Notes: generated by a model not told the origin, from the sequence alone. 64,000 nt of DNA from Gadus chalcogrammus (GCF_026213295.1 NC_079428.1:6611485-6675484), one strand, 5' to 3'. Counted from the stretch's first letter, positions 1 to 36,311 are shown. Program-made: numbers and translations.

Positions 1-150
1 AGATAGCTAGTTTAAGATGCATTAAATTCGTCCAGTGGTGTATCTTTTTTTTCATGTGATTACGGTTTGATCTCTGTCGCCTGGCGGTGAGCCTGCTGGT
101 TAGTCATGTACTGATCAAGTACCTCTGTCGCTCGTTTCTGTAGCTCTCAG

Positions 151-6495
<6,345 letters not shown>

Positions 6496-6719
6496 AAGGG
6501 GCGAGCGAGGGGTAAGACGCGCAGGACCGTTGCCATGGATGCGCAGGGCGGCAGCAGGGTCTCCTCGGGGTCCTAGAGACGACCACGATGCACTTCCTGC
6601 CTTTTTACTGCAATATGGAAAAAAAAAATGTACAAGGTCAAAGATGAACGCCCTTGTTTTAACTCATGCGTGTGTATATAAACTGTATATTGTTGATACA
6701 TTAATTAAAATGAAGGCCA

Positions 6720-6725
6720 AATAAA
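6720..6725 (+). terminator. pik3c3 polyadenylation signal
   Basis: AATAAA lies 225 bases after the stop codon, in an AT-rich stretch followed by an A run. This gives a short 3' UTR. Confidence 0.6.
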
Positions 6726-8179
6726 AATGTATTATTAAAAAAAAGGATACGCAACTTCCATTCCTTTATTTGAAATTGCGGAGGGGAGGGGTACCTCTAT
6801 TCAATACTATTAAGCTGAAAGATTTAGCTCATACCAACGTTAAACTGGTACTATCGGTACTTTTAATAGGCAACGTCTGAGATTCTTTCTCATTACTGAC
6901 CCCATAGGCCGGTATATGAACTGCAGCTTGCTGGAGCTCACGCATTGAGAGCACTACGGAGTGTGAGCTCCGTATGTTGAGTGAGACAATAGTGATTGTT
7001 AACTAATGTTAGAATCATAAATTAAGATAAGATATACAAATAGGACAATTGTGAGTGGATATAATAACACATCAAATTAACGAATTAAGAGCACTGAAAC
7101 TGATATTTGTGCCACAATTTCGTCCCAGCTTAGGCGTCACTCCCTTCCTTTTTCTGGCATCACCATTCAGATTAAAATATAATCAAAATCAGCCCACATA
7201 CTTTTCTACACAACGAAGAGAGTCGGAGCCAGGCGGCTCGCCTATAGAGGGCGCTGGGGCGCCGCCCTCCCGCCGACCGGCCATCTTTTCTTTTTTAAAT
7301 ATATTTATATATATTTTTTTAATAATCTTCTCATTTTGAGAATTAATCTATTTTATTTGCATTCGAATAATGCATTTACTTTAGAATATCTTTAGAATCC
7401 CCCATGATTAAATCTTCATTCACTGACATGTTCAACGTTCATCTTGGTGAAGTAGATGTCTTCCGTGGGGCGCTTTTCGCTCAGCCCCACATGCCTGAAT
7501 TATTAGCCAATGGTTCCCCCGTTGCTAGGCAGAAAAGTACATAATTTCGCCAATCAGCGTCGTCGAATTGTATGGCTTTGGGGCGCTCAAGATATAGCCC
7601 CAAGCTCAGTGCACCGTCCACTAAGCGTAACCGCGGATTTGCTATTACCTCAGAGATCAGCAAGATGGCGACTTTGAGTACTGCTACCACTGTTTCCCTG
7701 TGAGTTCAGCTAGCCCCAAATTCAGTTAAGTCTTTGCTTATGAATCCCTTCGAAAGAAGAACATTTGCAGAAAAATTGCAAGTAAAAGAAATCGGAGCAG
7801 AAAAGCCAGAAGTGAACATGACCCAACAAGCAAGAGAAAAGGATAGAGCCTACAAGAGAAGTTTTTCCAGAGTTTGGTTCAGGCTTGGCTAACTAGCTGT
7901 GGGTATGCCAATGCAATTTTTTTGCTTTCCTTGTATACTTTTTAAAACAAGTGCGAGTGATAGTTCGTGGACACGGACAGGGTTGACAGACCTGAAACAT
8001 CTGTCAGAACGAATTAAAAAAACACAAGGGAGCAAGAGTGCATATGAACAACTGTGAAGCTAGCCATGCTAGAGGTAAGCAACTTCTATTTATTCCACTA
8101 GCCTATATGTATTTCCCTTGAGATGGACACTGGTTGCAGACCCTCACAAGTTCACAACCTCCCCCCACCCCTTTCAAGT

Positions 8180-8545
8180 GTACTGTATATAGTTCTCTGC
8201 AGACCTATGGTGGGACCAGGCCTTCATTGTGCATATTGTATATAGTCCTCTGCAAAGCTATTCAGTACATACTGTATATAGCTCTCTGCAAACATGGTGG
8301 CATCAGGCCTTCAGTGTGAATATTGTATATAGTCCTCTGTAAACCTATTCAGTGTACATACTGTAAATAGTTCTCTGCAAACCTATGGTTGCTTCAGGCC
8401 TTCAGTGTTCATATTGTATATAGTCCTTTGCAAACCTATTCAGTGTACACACTGTATATAGTCCTCTGCAAACCTATGGTGGCATCAGGCCTTCAGTGTG
8501 CATATTGTACTGTATGTAGTCCTCTGCAAACCTATGTTGGTATCA
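8180..8545. repeat. Tandem array inside the hAT element
   Basis: About four copies of a ~90-base unit. Each has two related halves marked by TATATAGTCCTCTGCAAACC, with GGCCTTCAGTGTGCATATTG between. Copies differ by a few substitutions. Confidence 0.85.
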
Positions 8546-8877
8546 TGCCTTAAGTGTGTCTTCAACAACCACACACAAAAGTTTGCACATTTACATGAAT
8601 TTTGTGGAATTCATATTTCATTGTATTTGTCTAAATGCATACTAATGCAGACTGTAGATATATTTATGAGTGACGTTTACCAACACAATTTCAGTTACTT
8701 GGCCGTAACACACTCACCCATTATCTTTATCTCTCTCTCTCTCACTCACACACACACACACACAGAGAGAACGTTACCTTGTGTGTAATTCAAAGTTATT
8801 GTTGATGTATCTGCATATATCTCTTAATGTTGCTGATTTCTACAAGGCAAAAAATTTACTTAAAACTTAGTTCCCTG

Positions 8878-9108
8878 GCCCCATTTGTCTTTGTAAGTAA
8901 ATTTTATTTTTTTGCCTTCACTATTTTGTCAGAATGCATCAGAATGCTTCGTTTGTTTGTGGAAATCACAAAAAATCTTGTGGGGGAGGATGGCCCCATT
9001 CGTCTTTGTGAGTAAATGTTATTTTTTTGCCTTTACTATTTTGTCAGAATGCACCAGAATGCTTCGTTTGTTTGTGAAAATCACAAAAAATCTGGTGGGG
9101 GAGGATGC
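8878..9108. repeat. Direct duplication near the hAT 3' end
   Basis: Two adjacent ~116-base copies, each starting CCCCATT(T/C)GTCTTTGT and ending with GTGGGGGAGGATG. They differ at only a few positions. Confidence 0.85.
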
Positions 9109-9191
9109 CCCCAGACCCCCCTACAGGGGTTTGGAATGCAAACGTTCAGCCCCCCCTCAAATAAATTCCACCAGCCGCCACTGGTCGGAGG

Positions 9192-11895
9192 TCTCATTGT
9201 TTAATTTAGAACTACATCCTGCTCATATGGGCAACGTAAAGCAATTAATGAATGTAAACATATAGTCCCTTTTAAATTAGTCCAGATACAAGACATTATG
9301 GAGCACGTAGAGGTTAGGCCATCATACTGGGGGTTGTGCGGTCGGCAGTGAGACACCCCCACCACTGAACTCTCCTCCCCTGATTTGGCAGTGCGGCATG
9401 ACTAAAGGTCATCAGAGAGGATTATTTAGTGTTCCACCACATCTGTATCGGAGCCTCGCTGGGGGCAGGACACTGCCCAGAGTCAGACCCCAGGGGGGAG
9501 CCGGTGACTCAGTGTTTCCTGTACACTTCTGTCCTCTTAGTGGGGTATAGAAACACACACGTTGCCTTATAAGGATCCATTCATTTAGGTTTATAAAGAG
9601 TACAAGTATATTTTATACAAAGAAAGCCTATTCGATCTCCCTAGTTTTGGGAAGTTTTATTAGTATTTAAGAAAAGAAAGAATTTGTTTGCATAATCAAA
9701 CTCAAAATAAATGTAATTGAGGACACGCACACAAAAACTAAAGCAAGTTAAAAACAATTATTCACAAAAGTCACCTCTCCGAAAGGTTAAAGCACACAGT
9801 AATATCCAGCCATCGTTGTACGCCCAGCGATGGGACAAGCAAAAAAACGCGAGTCAGCAAAGAAGACCTCCAGCAAACGCAACCAACACAGCTGTACCAA
9901 TACAATCCCCGTACATTCAACAAAATCTATTCTTATCCCGCACTACCCGAGCGAAACCAGGGCTTGGCTCAATCTCACACCACACAATCCAACATCTTGG
10001 CGTTATAAACAATATATGTCTATTTCCCCCCCCCCCACACACACACACACACACACACGGGAGGCAGTATGCCGCACACATAAACACGCGATACGTTGGC
10101 TTGAAATCAACGAGAGCCGGTGGTTTCATTCGCGTCAGGTCAGTGCAAGTTCCCCCTCAGCGTAGATGTATGGCTTTTGCTGGACGTAGTGACGTTTATT
10201 TAAAAAAAAAATCACACAACCGGCAGCTCTCCCTCTCTCTCTCTTTCGTTAATGTTGTGGAGAAAGTGCAACAGCAGCAGAACACTGAGGCTTTTTGAAC
10301 GCAAGCCGCGGTGGAGGAGGAAGGTGTTGGGTCACGGTCAACCGATAGGGCCAATGGTGAGTCAGAGGACCCCCCCCCCAAACCCCCCTAAACTCCCAAG
10401 CCGTTTCTGTGACGAGAATAAACACTTTTGTGATCTTCCTTGCAAATGCACAGCAGGAGCTATCAATTATTAGAATTTGTTTGTTTTTTTGTATCTGGAT
10501 TGGACTGCTGTACATCACCCATATTTGCCCATCTCATTCCTAGTGAAGCGCAGTCACCGGGCAGATTTAGTGAGCTCCAAGCCAATACGATCATCATCAT
10601 CAGCATACACAGAAATAGCTCATCCTCGGATTGATAAAATAAACACTTTCTACCCTGCTGCAAGGCCTCAATCACTGGCCCAAATGATGCCCCTATATGG
10701 TCAGTTAAGTGACTCAGGGAAAAAAGTCCCCCAGAATTGTGGCTATGCAATTGTAGGATGTTGCAGTATCAGCATTTTGGAGTCATTATTCTAGATGTCC
10801 TTAACAAGGATTGGTAAATGGCCAGCGGTTATACAATGCTTTTCTTACCACCTCATAGCTCTTAACCGTTTATCTGAGGTCTGAACGAGGGATTGAACTA
10901 GCAACCCTGATGGGATCACCAGAGGATCTGACCCAAAGCCCTATGGTGCATTAGAACTCTTTCAGAATGGGACAGAGGCATGTGCTTGGTTTCTGCTTCA
11001 CCTCTCACCATCAGTATAAAGGACAAGGGCCTTTATACTGATCTTTCCCCAATATAATATAATAGTATAATATATAATTTTCCCCATCTGGCCAATCTGT
11101 GTTACCAAAATTCTGACTTCAGTCTTCAGTCAGTCTCTTGAATTGTCTGCTCGAAACCGTTTTAGTTCCCAAACTATCAGATTCAACTATTCAAAATTCA
11201 AAGGTTTTTATTTTTCACATACACATACAGAATATGCAGTGAAATGTTTGTGTGACATATACTGTATTATCTGTGCTTAAAAAAATAATCAAATACAATA
11301 GAATAAAAATAAGATGAAATGCAAAATACTTTTTAACAGCAATTAAGAATATTATAAATATATGTAAAATTAAAACTGGACAAGGAGATGTATTGTGCAA
11401 CATGGCCAGGGTCAAAGTGTCAAAGTGCAGGGGGAGGGGCGGGGGGATTGTCAAGTAGACCGGTATCACATATTGACTGAGGAAAAAAAATCCTCAGTCT
11501 CTCTCTGCGCGTTTGTGTGATGATTTCTTGATTATTTTCGATTGATCGACTTTCAAAGAGAAGACAGACCACGTTGTTTGAAGCCTTTCCTTCAGTATCC
11601 TGTCTTTGGCACCATTATTTGTAAGTAACCTTCAAATCCGGGTGTTTGGTCACTGATGCCTCTCATAAAAAGAAACTGAAGGCTGGATTCAAACCCACAT
11701 CAATTAACATAGATTGTAAATCACAGTGGCATCCCCTGATAACAAATTAGTCAGATCGGAAACTGCAGTAAGCCATGTTTCACCAGAGGGTGTGCTCTTG
11801 CGCAGGTTGGATTTTGACACTGGGTTCCTCTTGAATTACGAACACTGTTAGTACATTAGTATAGGCTAGGCTTCATCCGATGCAGCACATTACAC
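9192..11895. other. Intergenic DNA between the hAT element and the receptor gene
   Basis: No gene recognised. Contents: a CA run at 10036-10058, scattered low-complexity A and C runs, and an AT-rich dispersed repeat at 11190-11460. A 193-codon open frame at 9717-10298 has no recognisable domain, includes translated CA repeat, and is not called. The 3' UTR of the receptor gene probably occupies the part nearest 11895. Confidence 0.6.
11190..11460. repeat. Dispersed repeat, copy A
   Basis: Shares a pattern with 34025-34205: a run of ATTCAAAATTCAAAGG-like bases, then CACATACACATACAGAATAT or ATGCATATACAAG, then GCAGTGAAATG, then AATAGAATAAAAATAAGA. This looks like the 3' part of an interspersed retroelement; the family was not identified. 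Confidence 0.45.
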
Positions 11896-13168
11896 TCAGA
11901 TGAGTCCATCGCAGTCGATGAGCTCCAAGTGGACGTCACATAGGTCAAGGTCACATGGCTCGAGGTCACGAGGGTCGAGGTCACGTGAGTCGAGGTCACG
12001 TGAGTCGAGGTCACGTGAGTCGAGGTCACGTGGCTCGAAGTTACATGTGTCCAGGTCACATGGGTCCAGGTCACATGGATCATTGGGAAGAGAGGATGGC
12101 AGTGGCGTGTGAGTCAGGGTACCTTGAGCCGATACCTGCACGGTTAAACATTCGGAAGAGAATAAGAATCACAGCTACAAGAAAGGCTATTATGCGGCGC
12201 ATTGTGAACATCAAGCTTGGCTGTGGCTGGGGTTGAGGGCTAGAGGAAGCAGACCACGCGCCCTGGTGCATAAGAGTAGCAGACCCATCACTAGGGTTAT
12301 GAGCTACATCTGCGTTTGGATCGACGGTACCTGAGCCTTGGGCAGGTTCTCCGGTGAGGCCGTGGCAGCTTGTCTCTTGGAGTTGAGCAGAAACAGGATG
12401 AGGATGGGCGCCATGACAACGAAGCACAGTGACACTCCCACCAGCAACGGCTGCAGCCCTGTTGGAAACACCAAACACAGAGACACCCATTTGATCGACC
12501 GACGGCCCCCTCTTCTGGGAACGCACGGACCACGTTGAATCATGCAAGAATAAACTGTGATTATTCTAGAGGCATTACATTAAAGGTGACATATTATACA
12601 ACCTTAGACCACCTGCCCAGTGGACTGTAGCAAACGTTGCTCAACTATCTTTTATACATCTAGGTGGACACGCCCACTTGTGATGTCAGAAGAGGCAGAT
12701 TTTCAAAACGTCTTGTAACGGCTAATCACACTCACACCTGGTGATATAATAGGTCACCTTTAACAAGCAGGGTTATGCTTTATTCATTCAACCAAGTCAG
12801 GTCAGTGAATCAGGACATTTTCTCCCCCCCCCCCCCCCCTTTAACCTCTCCCACCCGGTATCACCTGCTGGGGGGTCTGTGAAGACGCAGCGCGGGGTGG
12901 ACGGGGGGGAGGCGGCGATGGTGTAGGAGGGGAAGGAGAAGTTGGCCACCGCACAGTAGTGCTGCCCGGGCACCAGGCCAGAGAACTGCACGTCCGACTC
13001 CACCTCCTGGCTCCAGACCGTGCGCCTCTGCCCCAACACCAACATCACACCACACCAACATCACCGTAGGGCCGGGGGCGATAGAGACAGAGTTGTTGTT
13101 GCATGTTGCAGAATGAATTGAGGATTCAATGCTTTAACTAAACCACATCCTCTTCTTCCACTGACCAC

Positions 13169-13264
<96 letters not shown>

Positions 13265-15218
13265 AAAAGTTCTGACAGAGGAGCTTTTATATTAAGAGAG
13301 AGCATGGTCTGCAATGGTACGTTCCACTCATGGTCATGCATCTTGGGCCAGAGGTGTGTTGGCCTGTATCTTTGTTATCCAGCTAGAATATCTGCCCCAC
13401 TCCCAACCCTCACTTTAAAGTTGGCCTAAATGTAAGCCAGATTGATGCAGAAAATACTTGGCAAACAAAAAGTCCTGTAATGAAATAACCCCTCCAATAA
13501 AAGAGGCTAAAGGTATTAACCGATTACATTTACATAGCATTTGCATTAAATGTAAATGTAACCAAAATAATGCAACATCTCAACACCAACACACAATAGG
13601 GACGCCCATTTAAAACCAGGATGGTAATGCTCGCCATATACCTTGTAGTCGGAGGGATTCAATTGGTTGTACACAGTCACTGAGGTCCAGGGGTTGATTA
13701 ATTCGGAGAGAGGGCAGCAGATCCCTCGAGAGCACCTCCTGTTGGCCGCACAGGGAAACTGCACCCGCACGCTCAACCGATCGCCGTCCAGGTACAGGGA
13801 GACGGACGGAGCGCTGAACGCTGGTTGGAGGGGTTCAGAGATAAGAGCGAACACGGGTAGGCTATGTTGTTGTACTATTTGCCACCGGACTATGAAAGCC
13901 AAGTCCTAGGCCTAATTACGGAGATATATGTAAATATATATATTTATTTATTTATTTAATACATAATATAATGCACCAGAAAGATATTCAGACTTTTGAA
14001 CCCCTTAATTGTTTGCCCTTCGGCAGCTCCTCGGACCGACCGAAGTCGCTGTAGTCGAACTTCACCGGCTCGCTCCAGGCCGTGGTGGTGGGAGAGCCGT
14101 CGGTGACGTCATCACGGAGGCCCAGACGGATCATGTTGTACAGGTCAAAGTGGAAGAAAGCCTGGGAGAGGTCGCAGCTCTGAGAGGAGATCCACACGCA
14201 CCACGCCACGTCCTTCCAGGGATCCCTATGAGACCAAACACAGACGCGCGGAGTAGGCCATGGAACGCGCACGTGCTCGCACGCAGAAATACAAACAAAC
14301 ACAATGTAGACCCAAGGAGAGTATCATTAATCTATCGGGACATAATAAGCCCTAAATGAAAATAAATAAATAATCAGATATGCAGATGAATATAGGGGAC
14401 ATAAATTGTAGTCATCGCAGAACTAGACCGAAAGTAAATGAAAAGGTTTCTGTGTCAAGTTCAATTTGATGAAATGGTAGGCAGCCTTAAAGTACACCAC
14501 CATAGAATGGATAGATGGATAAAAGGTAAAAGATGGATAGATAACGTATTACTTTCAGTAGGTCCTATACATCTTTATAAGCAAACGATTAGTCTCAAGG
14601 TAATTGTTTACTTGATGACAGAGTTGTAAAAAATTATATATTTCGATGGGGAATAGATGCATTGAGGGGATAAGGCTATAGCTGGCTCGTAGATGAGACT
14701 GACCCCTGTGTCTTGGTCTGCACCGTGTAGGCGGCATTAGGGCTGGCTCCGGGACAATCCCACCGCAGGAGGCATCCTAAGTCCAGGGAATCCACCTTCG
14801 TGCTGCAGAGTGACCCAGCAGCCGTCCATATTGGCGTGACTGGGGGGGTTAGTTCGCACGAAACCACAACACCAAAATAGAACACACACACACGGTTCAG
14901 ACGCTGATTGACTCGTCTGTCACTACGGTTGTAGCCGAACGCACGCATGTTGGTTTACATGAAAAGACGCGGTGCGTTAGGCGATCTCACTGTATGTATA
15001 ATCGTTAACTTGCAGTCAATTAACTAAAGAGTAGCCTAAAAAGTGATGTTTTTGTAAAGCATAAGTATACTCATGATTGGGATGGGCCTACTTGCTTAAA
15101 TTCGTAAAATAATATATTTTTTGCAGGCCTATGATAAACACTCACCGGTGATGAGCAGGGTTAGAGTGACACACAGTCCCATCGGAGCACGCTGTCGGAC
15201 GGCCCAGTTGAGTGCCAT
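11896..15218 (-). CDS. ifngr1: Class II cytokine receptor, interferon-gamma receptor 1-like, 7 exons
   Basis: Probable ligand-binding chain for type II interferon. Exons (minus strand, 5' to 3'): 15218-15146, 14839-14704, 14225-14041, 13820-13642, 13027-12865, 12458-12331, 12135-11896; all phases join, 367 aa. Seen: signal peptide (APMGLCVTLTLLITG), first fibronectin-like domain with CVWISSQSCDL (the C-x7-C pair of this superfamily), second domain with an extra cysteine cluster (CSRGICC) and a HYC...RC pair, then one membrane helix ~250-271. Just inside is ENLPKAQVSAQGTL; this resembles the JAK1-binding LPKS site of IFNGR1 and is the main reason for this call. The tail then becomes ten [CR]DL[DE]x pentapeptides, contains no tyrosine and ends LIDCDGLI. 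Mammalian IFNGR1 has a much longer tail with a STAT1-docking tyrosine. Another CRFB receptor is possible. Upstream in-frame ATGs exist at 15338; the start chosen gives a clean signal peptide. Confidence 0.72.
11925..12085 (-). repeat. Coding 15-bp minisatellite in the receptor tail
   Basis: About ten 15-base units around TCGAGGTCACGTGAG (plus strand) lie in frame in the last exon. The period is a multiple of three, so copy-number change would lengthen or shorten the tail without a frameshift. The central units are identical and the outer ones have diverged, which suggests recent expansion from the middle. Confidence 0.85.
13171..13260. repeat. (CA)n microsatellite in receptor intron 4
   Basis: About 90 bases of near-perfect CA repeat. 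Confidence 0.95.
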
Positions 15219-15620
15219 GAACCGGGCTGCTGCAGAGGGGGACCTTCCGTCAAGGGTCGAGCACTTCCAAAGCGAAAACAATCTATTCTCTGAAATGCCA
15301 ACGCGCAGACGGGATGAGTCAAGCGGCATCGCCGGCATCCGATTTGATAGGACGCCCGCACGTGTGTGTGCGCAACCGTGCCCGCACGTGCGCGCAGGGA
15401 CGAGATAAGGAGCTAATTGAAGCGTGGATATTTAGTAAGAGAGAGGAAAGGTTGTAAGCGCCTTAGGGCGGACGGGACAAAGAGCTAAGTGTTAAAGAGG
15501 ACCCAGACAGCTTGGTGTCTTACCAGTGACTGTTAAGACAATTACATTTTTGGTTTGGTTTATTTGGAAAGTGTAAATGAACAATGATAAGTCTCAAAAC
15601 AATACAATTTAGAGTCTATA
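15219..15620 (-). promoter_or_regulatory. Upstream region of the receptor gene
   Basis: Region 5' of the minus-strand receptor gene. A GC-rich block with CACGTG-type sites near 15359-15392 precedes the start codon. No TATA box or start site could be fixed, so this is a positional inference. Confidence 0.3.
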
Positions 15621-15623
15621 TTC

Positions 15624-15629
15624 TTTATT
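15624..15629 (-). terminator. Possible tesk1 polyadenylation signal
   Basis: AATAAA on the minus strand, about 1.2 kb downstream of the tesk1 stop. The stretch between (15630-16810) has no coding signal and holds a CA run, T runs and a (GT)n block, consistent with a 3' UTR. Confidence 0.35.
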
Positions 15630-16604
15630 TAATTACATCTTTAAATAACAATCTGTACATCTCGTGGAAATTATAGGTCTCTGACCATTCTTTTCATTCA
15701 CCAAATAATTGCGAATATGTTTCCGTATCGCGATAACAAAAAGTAATACAGCCGAAGTGCTCACCAGGCAACCGGAGAAATGATAGGCCTACAGCAAAAC
15801 AAACAAGAGAATGCGACACACACACACACACGCACACACACACCTCTTCTTTCATACCAAAACATCTCATCGGCAGTACATCATTCACCTTGTAAAAAAA
15901 ACACAAAAGCTTTTTTTTTTCTCCCTCCATGACATCGTCCCCCCCTCCGTTAATACTCGACTATCAGGCCTTTATCACAGAGGCGTTCCAGTAACAGCGA
16001 ACACAGGTGGAGCTCATCACGTTAACAACCACTGTAGGCATACCAGTGCCCACTATTCAAGTCAAGAGACGCGCCTGTGTCCGCCGCTACTGGAATACCA
16101 AAGACCTACATCAACATTCTTCGTCACTCATGATTTTTTTTTTCAATTTTTCTATTTAAATCTTTCAGTCGTTCAGCAGTTTTACAGCACGGGAACATTC
16201 AGGTAAGGGGTCTTATTATATTCATTTTTTACGAGCGTCTTCTTTTTCATGCTAACACGACTAGCCGTCGTGCGTCTCGGCGTGCTGCACTTTCCGACGC
16301 GACATCCGAGTTCATAGCGCCCCTTGCCCAGCAGAGGGCGCTACAAAGCCACCAACGGCCGCTGCGCCACAAACCTACAAGCGGTCTATGGCGCAATCCT
16401 AAGCCAAAAGTGGCCTCTTCTCCCCTTTCCTTGCCCCCCCCCCCCCCCGCCTTCTATATTATAGAGCAGTGACTCTTTGCTCATCACAGGGAGACGGGAG
16501 CAGTTGGAAATACTCAAATCATTCAGTAAATAAGTGGACTGACCCCGTCGGCCCAGCAGCCAGACTCAATGTCATCCACCTCCTCCTCCATCGCTGGAAA
16601 CTTA

Positions 16605-16704
<100 letters not shown>

Positions 16705-16810
16705 TAGTATTGCTGGGTTAAAATCAGTGCAAACATCTCAAAGAGAAGAACCCCACTAGAACCACCCGGCCGGCAGTGTGTGGCGAGGGAGGGGGGGGAG
16801 GGGGGTGTCA

Positions 16811-33420
<16,610 letters not shown>

Positions 33421-33666
33421 AATAAAAGGCGTCCGTCCCCCTACTACGGCGTTCAAACCGATATGTGGGTATTAGGTGACGGACGCTGGCGCGTATGACT
33501 CTCCAGCGACGTCACACATCAGGTCTGCTATGTCATCCTTACAATAAGTAAATAAAAACGATCAAAAGGATACAATTGTATCATCATATCGTATCTGCTT
33601 CAACAGGAATTCAGATATGCTTGCTCTCTCTCTTTTTGTCTTTCTCCTGCACCCTCTCTCCATTTA

Positions 33667-33721
<55 letters not shown>

Positions 33722-34024
33722 TCTGATTTTGCCACTTTATTATTCATGATAGAGTTTATTGGATCTAGTCATTCAAAGACACCTAGGCCTACCATATATT
33801 ATTCAGCCCTCATGCCTATTAATTCACCACGCTTCAATTGATTTATTCATCTATGTTTATCCACCCTAAATTGTCCCTTGTGTGCTTCCGTACCGAACTA
33901 CTTGTGCCCTCAGGAACCTTCTAGGTGGCCCATGGGTTTCCCTTTTACAGACACTGGTCACGTCGGCTAGCTATCCCTAAACCGTGAACCAACAGCAAAA
34001 CAATTGGCCCACACGTCAACTATT

Positions 34025-34205
34025 AACCAAGGTTCAAGATTCAAGATTCAAGACTTGGTAACATGCATATACAAGAAATGCAGTGAAATGAAAAGTTGCT
34101 GTGCCTGCAGAGAATGTGCAACATTCAAAATGTGAAATATTAAAATAAGGTGACAAATAGAATAAAAATAAGAAAAAAATAATAATTAAAACAATTATCC
34201 CAATA
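34025..34205. repeat. Dispersed repeat, copy B
   Basis: Counterpart of 11190-11460: GATTCAAGATTCAAGA, ATGCATATACAAGAAATGCA, GTGAAATG, then AATAGAATAAAAATAAGA. Confidence 0.45.
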
Positions 34206-34551
34206 TAGAATAAAAAAAAGAATAGATATATATAGCACCCTGGCAGACCAATACAGGTGAGGGTCAGGATTACCCTGCCTAGAGTCCCTCTAAAGATGCG
34301 TATATCAAGCGTTAAAGACTGATCAAGAGATCAAACGTCTGATTGAGTGAGCCTGGAATTGGAACAGGTCCTCCAGCAAGCTTATTCTCAAAGTACCATG
34401 CTGCATTTATTCATGTTCATTCAAAGGAATGTCATTTTGGATTATTCCGCTTTGATAATGGCCTCTTTTGTGTCTTATCCCGATGTGTGTCAATGGAGCA
34501 TTTGTTTTTTAACAAATTAATTTATTTATTTGTATATGTGACACTGCTCTA

Positions 34552-34555
<4 letters not shown>

Positions 34556-34622
<67 letters not shown>
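34556..34622. repeat. (GT)n microsatellite with imperfect tail
   Basis: Pure GT to 34622, then interrupted TG-rich sequence to about 34764. Confidence 0.9.
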
Positions 34623-34624
<2 letters not shown>

Positions 34625-35624
34625 TGTGCGGAGATTGCACGTGTGTATTTGTGCACGTGTGTATGTCTGTATGTTTGTGCATGTGTTTGTGCACGTGTGT
34701 TTGTGTGCTTGTGTATGTGTGTGTGTGTGTGTGCGTGCGTGTGTGTGTGTTAGCGTGTGTGTGTCCCCTGTGCATCCCTGTGCTGAAAAGGTGAGATAAT
34801 CCTTCTATCTAAATCAATACCAGCCTCTCTCCCACATTCTGCCAGCTCTCACTACCACAGCTCTCCCAGCATGACAGAGCAAAGAATTATAAAAAAAATA
34901 AAACGTTTGCTCTGATCAATACCCTCTATTGTGCGCCGACTCGAGGCCCATCTGGGAGACACGGAGGCCTCCCCACACGCACAGACACACACATGCCTTT
35001 CAGGCCTCCCTTCGTTGGGCTACGTCTGTATAACACCCCCTCCTCTTCGAGTACCTCCTTGGTTTTTATTTTCTTTAAAGACATGCCAATCTTCGTGTAC
35101 TGTCCTCGCTCCTGGTGTTGGAAGTCATCGATCGATTGGAAATTCAGGGGCAGACTTCGGTGTTCGTCCCAAATTGGACCCAACGCTCGCAATTTGAGAG
35201 TAGAATCGATGCAGCACTCGCTACACCACCACTATCACCACAAAATAGTTATCCCGAGATACAGGCACGCCGAAGTCAAGGACAATGTACTCGATGTTGG
35301 CAACTCAGTGCAACAACAACAACCATATAAATCAATACTAAAATCACACACAGCCTTACCGAAGTACAAATTTGAATCCCAAAGTGACAACATATTATTT
35401 TCAACCCTGCTCGGGAAAACCTTCCTCAAAAGCCTTCTTCTGTGCACGACCATCGGTTCGACCACACCCCAGTACCTTTCATCAAGTGGTTTAGAATCCA
35501 GGAATGAATTGCTTCTTGTGTAAAGTTAAACAGAATCAGGCGCATGTGTGTCCAATTTGGTGCCTGAATCCATCCTGCAAAAATCTATAGCCCCAACCCC
35601 TTCCCCCATCACCACCACTACCAA

Positions 35625-35971
35625 CACCCCCCCCCCCCCCCCCACCCAACCTCCTGCACCATCCGTCCCCCAGCTGACTCTCTCTTCCCTGGTACAAGAG
35701 CCCCCACCTCATTACCATCCCCTGACCAGCACCGCACTGCCTGGCCCAGGGGCCGCATGGGGGGCCGGAGCGACCCAGGCAGGGGGTCTGGGTTAGAGGG
35801 GGGCAAGTGGCGGTGTTGGGGGGGGGGGGGGGGGGGTTTGGAGGCTCTAATTGGGTTGGAGTGCACCAGCTGTTTCACATGCCCGCTCATCCCCAAAGGA
35901 GGAGAGGAGCTGGGGAGCGGGGGGAATGGAGGGGGGGGGGGGGGGGGATGCCACATGGTCATCCCCTCCCC

Positions 35972-36031
<60 letters not shown>

Positions 36032-36189
36032 CCTCCAGCCCTTCCGCTCCTGCCAAAGTGGATGAAGATGCCTGCTGAAGAGATCAATGGTCATGATGAT
36101 GGTGTTGCTGCTACACACACACACACACACACACACACAAATATACACACACACCATACACACGTGCATACACAAACACACACACACAC

Positions 36190-36232
<43 letters not shown>

Positions 36233-36311
36233 GTGGTGAAGATGACAGTGACCGGAGCATACTCACAAATGGAGGAAAATCAGAAGAATAAATGCATATT
36301 TACATCAAGCA

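Larger units (their letters stand above)
7230..9183 (+). mobile_element. Decayed hAT transposon with TTF-type zinc finger remnant
   Basis: Left end CAGGCGGCTCGCC and right end (reverse complement) CAGTGGCGGCTGGTGG are imperfect inverted repeats. They are flanked by GTCGGAGC (7222-7229) and GTCGGAGG (9184-9191), a 7/8 match typical of hAT 8-bp target duplications. Inside, about 7739-8080 on the plus strand encodes a TTF-type zinc-finger-like stretch in shifted frames: RSFSRVWFRL, then FFCFPCILF, then WTRTGLTDLKHLSERI. This order is known at the N-terminus of ZMYM1-like hAT transposases. At least two frameshifts and no catalytic domain mean it is dead. Also inside: a ~90-bp tandem array (8180-8540) and a 116-bp direct duplication (8878-9108). 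Confidence 0.7.

Noticed and set aside
9717..10298. 193-codon open frame
   Set aside because: No recognisable domain, contains translated CA repeat, no splice or promoter context.
34993..35523. 176-codon open frame in the tesk1-faah2 gap
   Set aside because: No recognisable family, composition like surrounding non-coding DNA, and a shorter overlapping frame is equally good.
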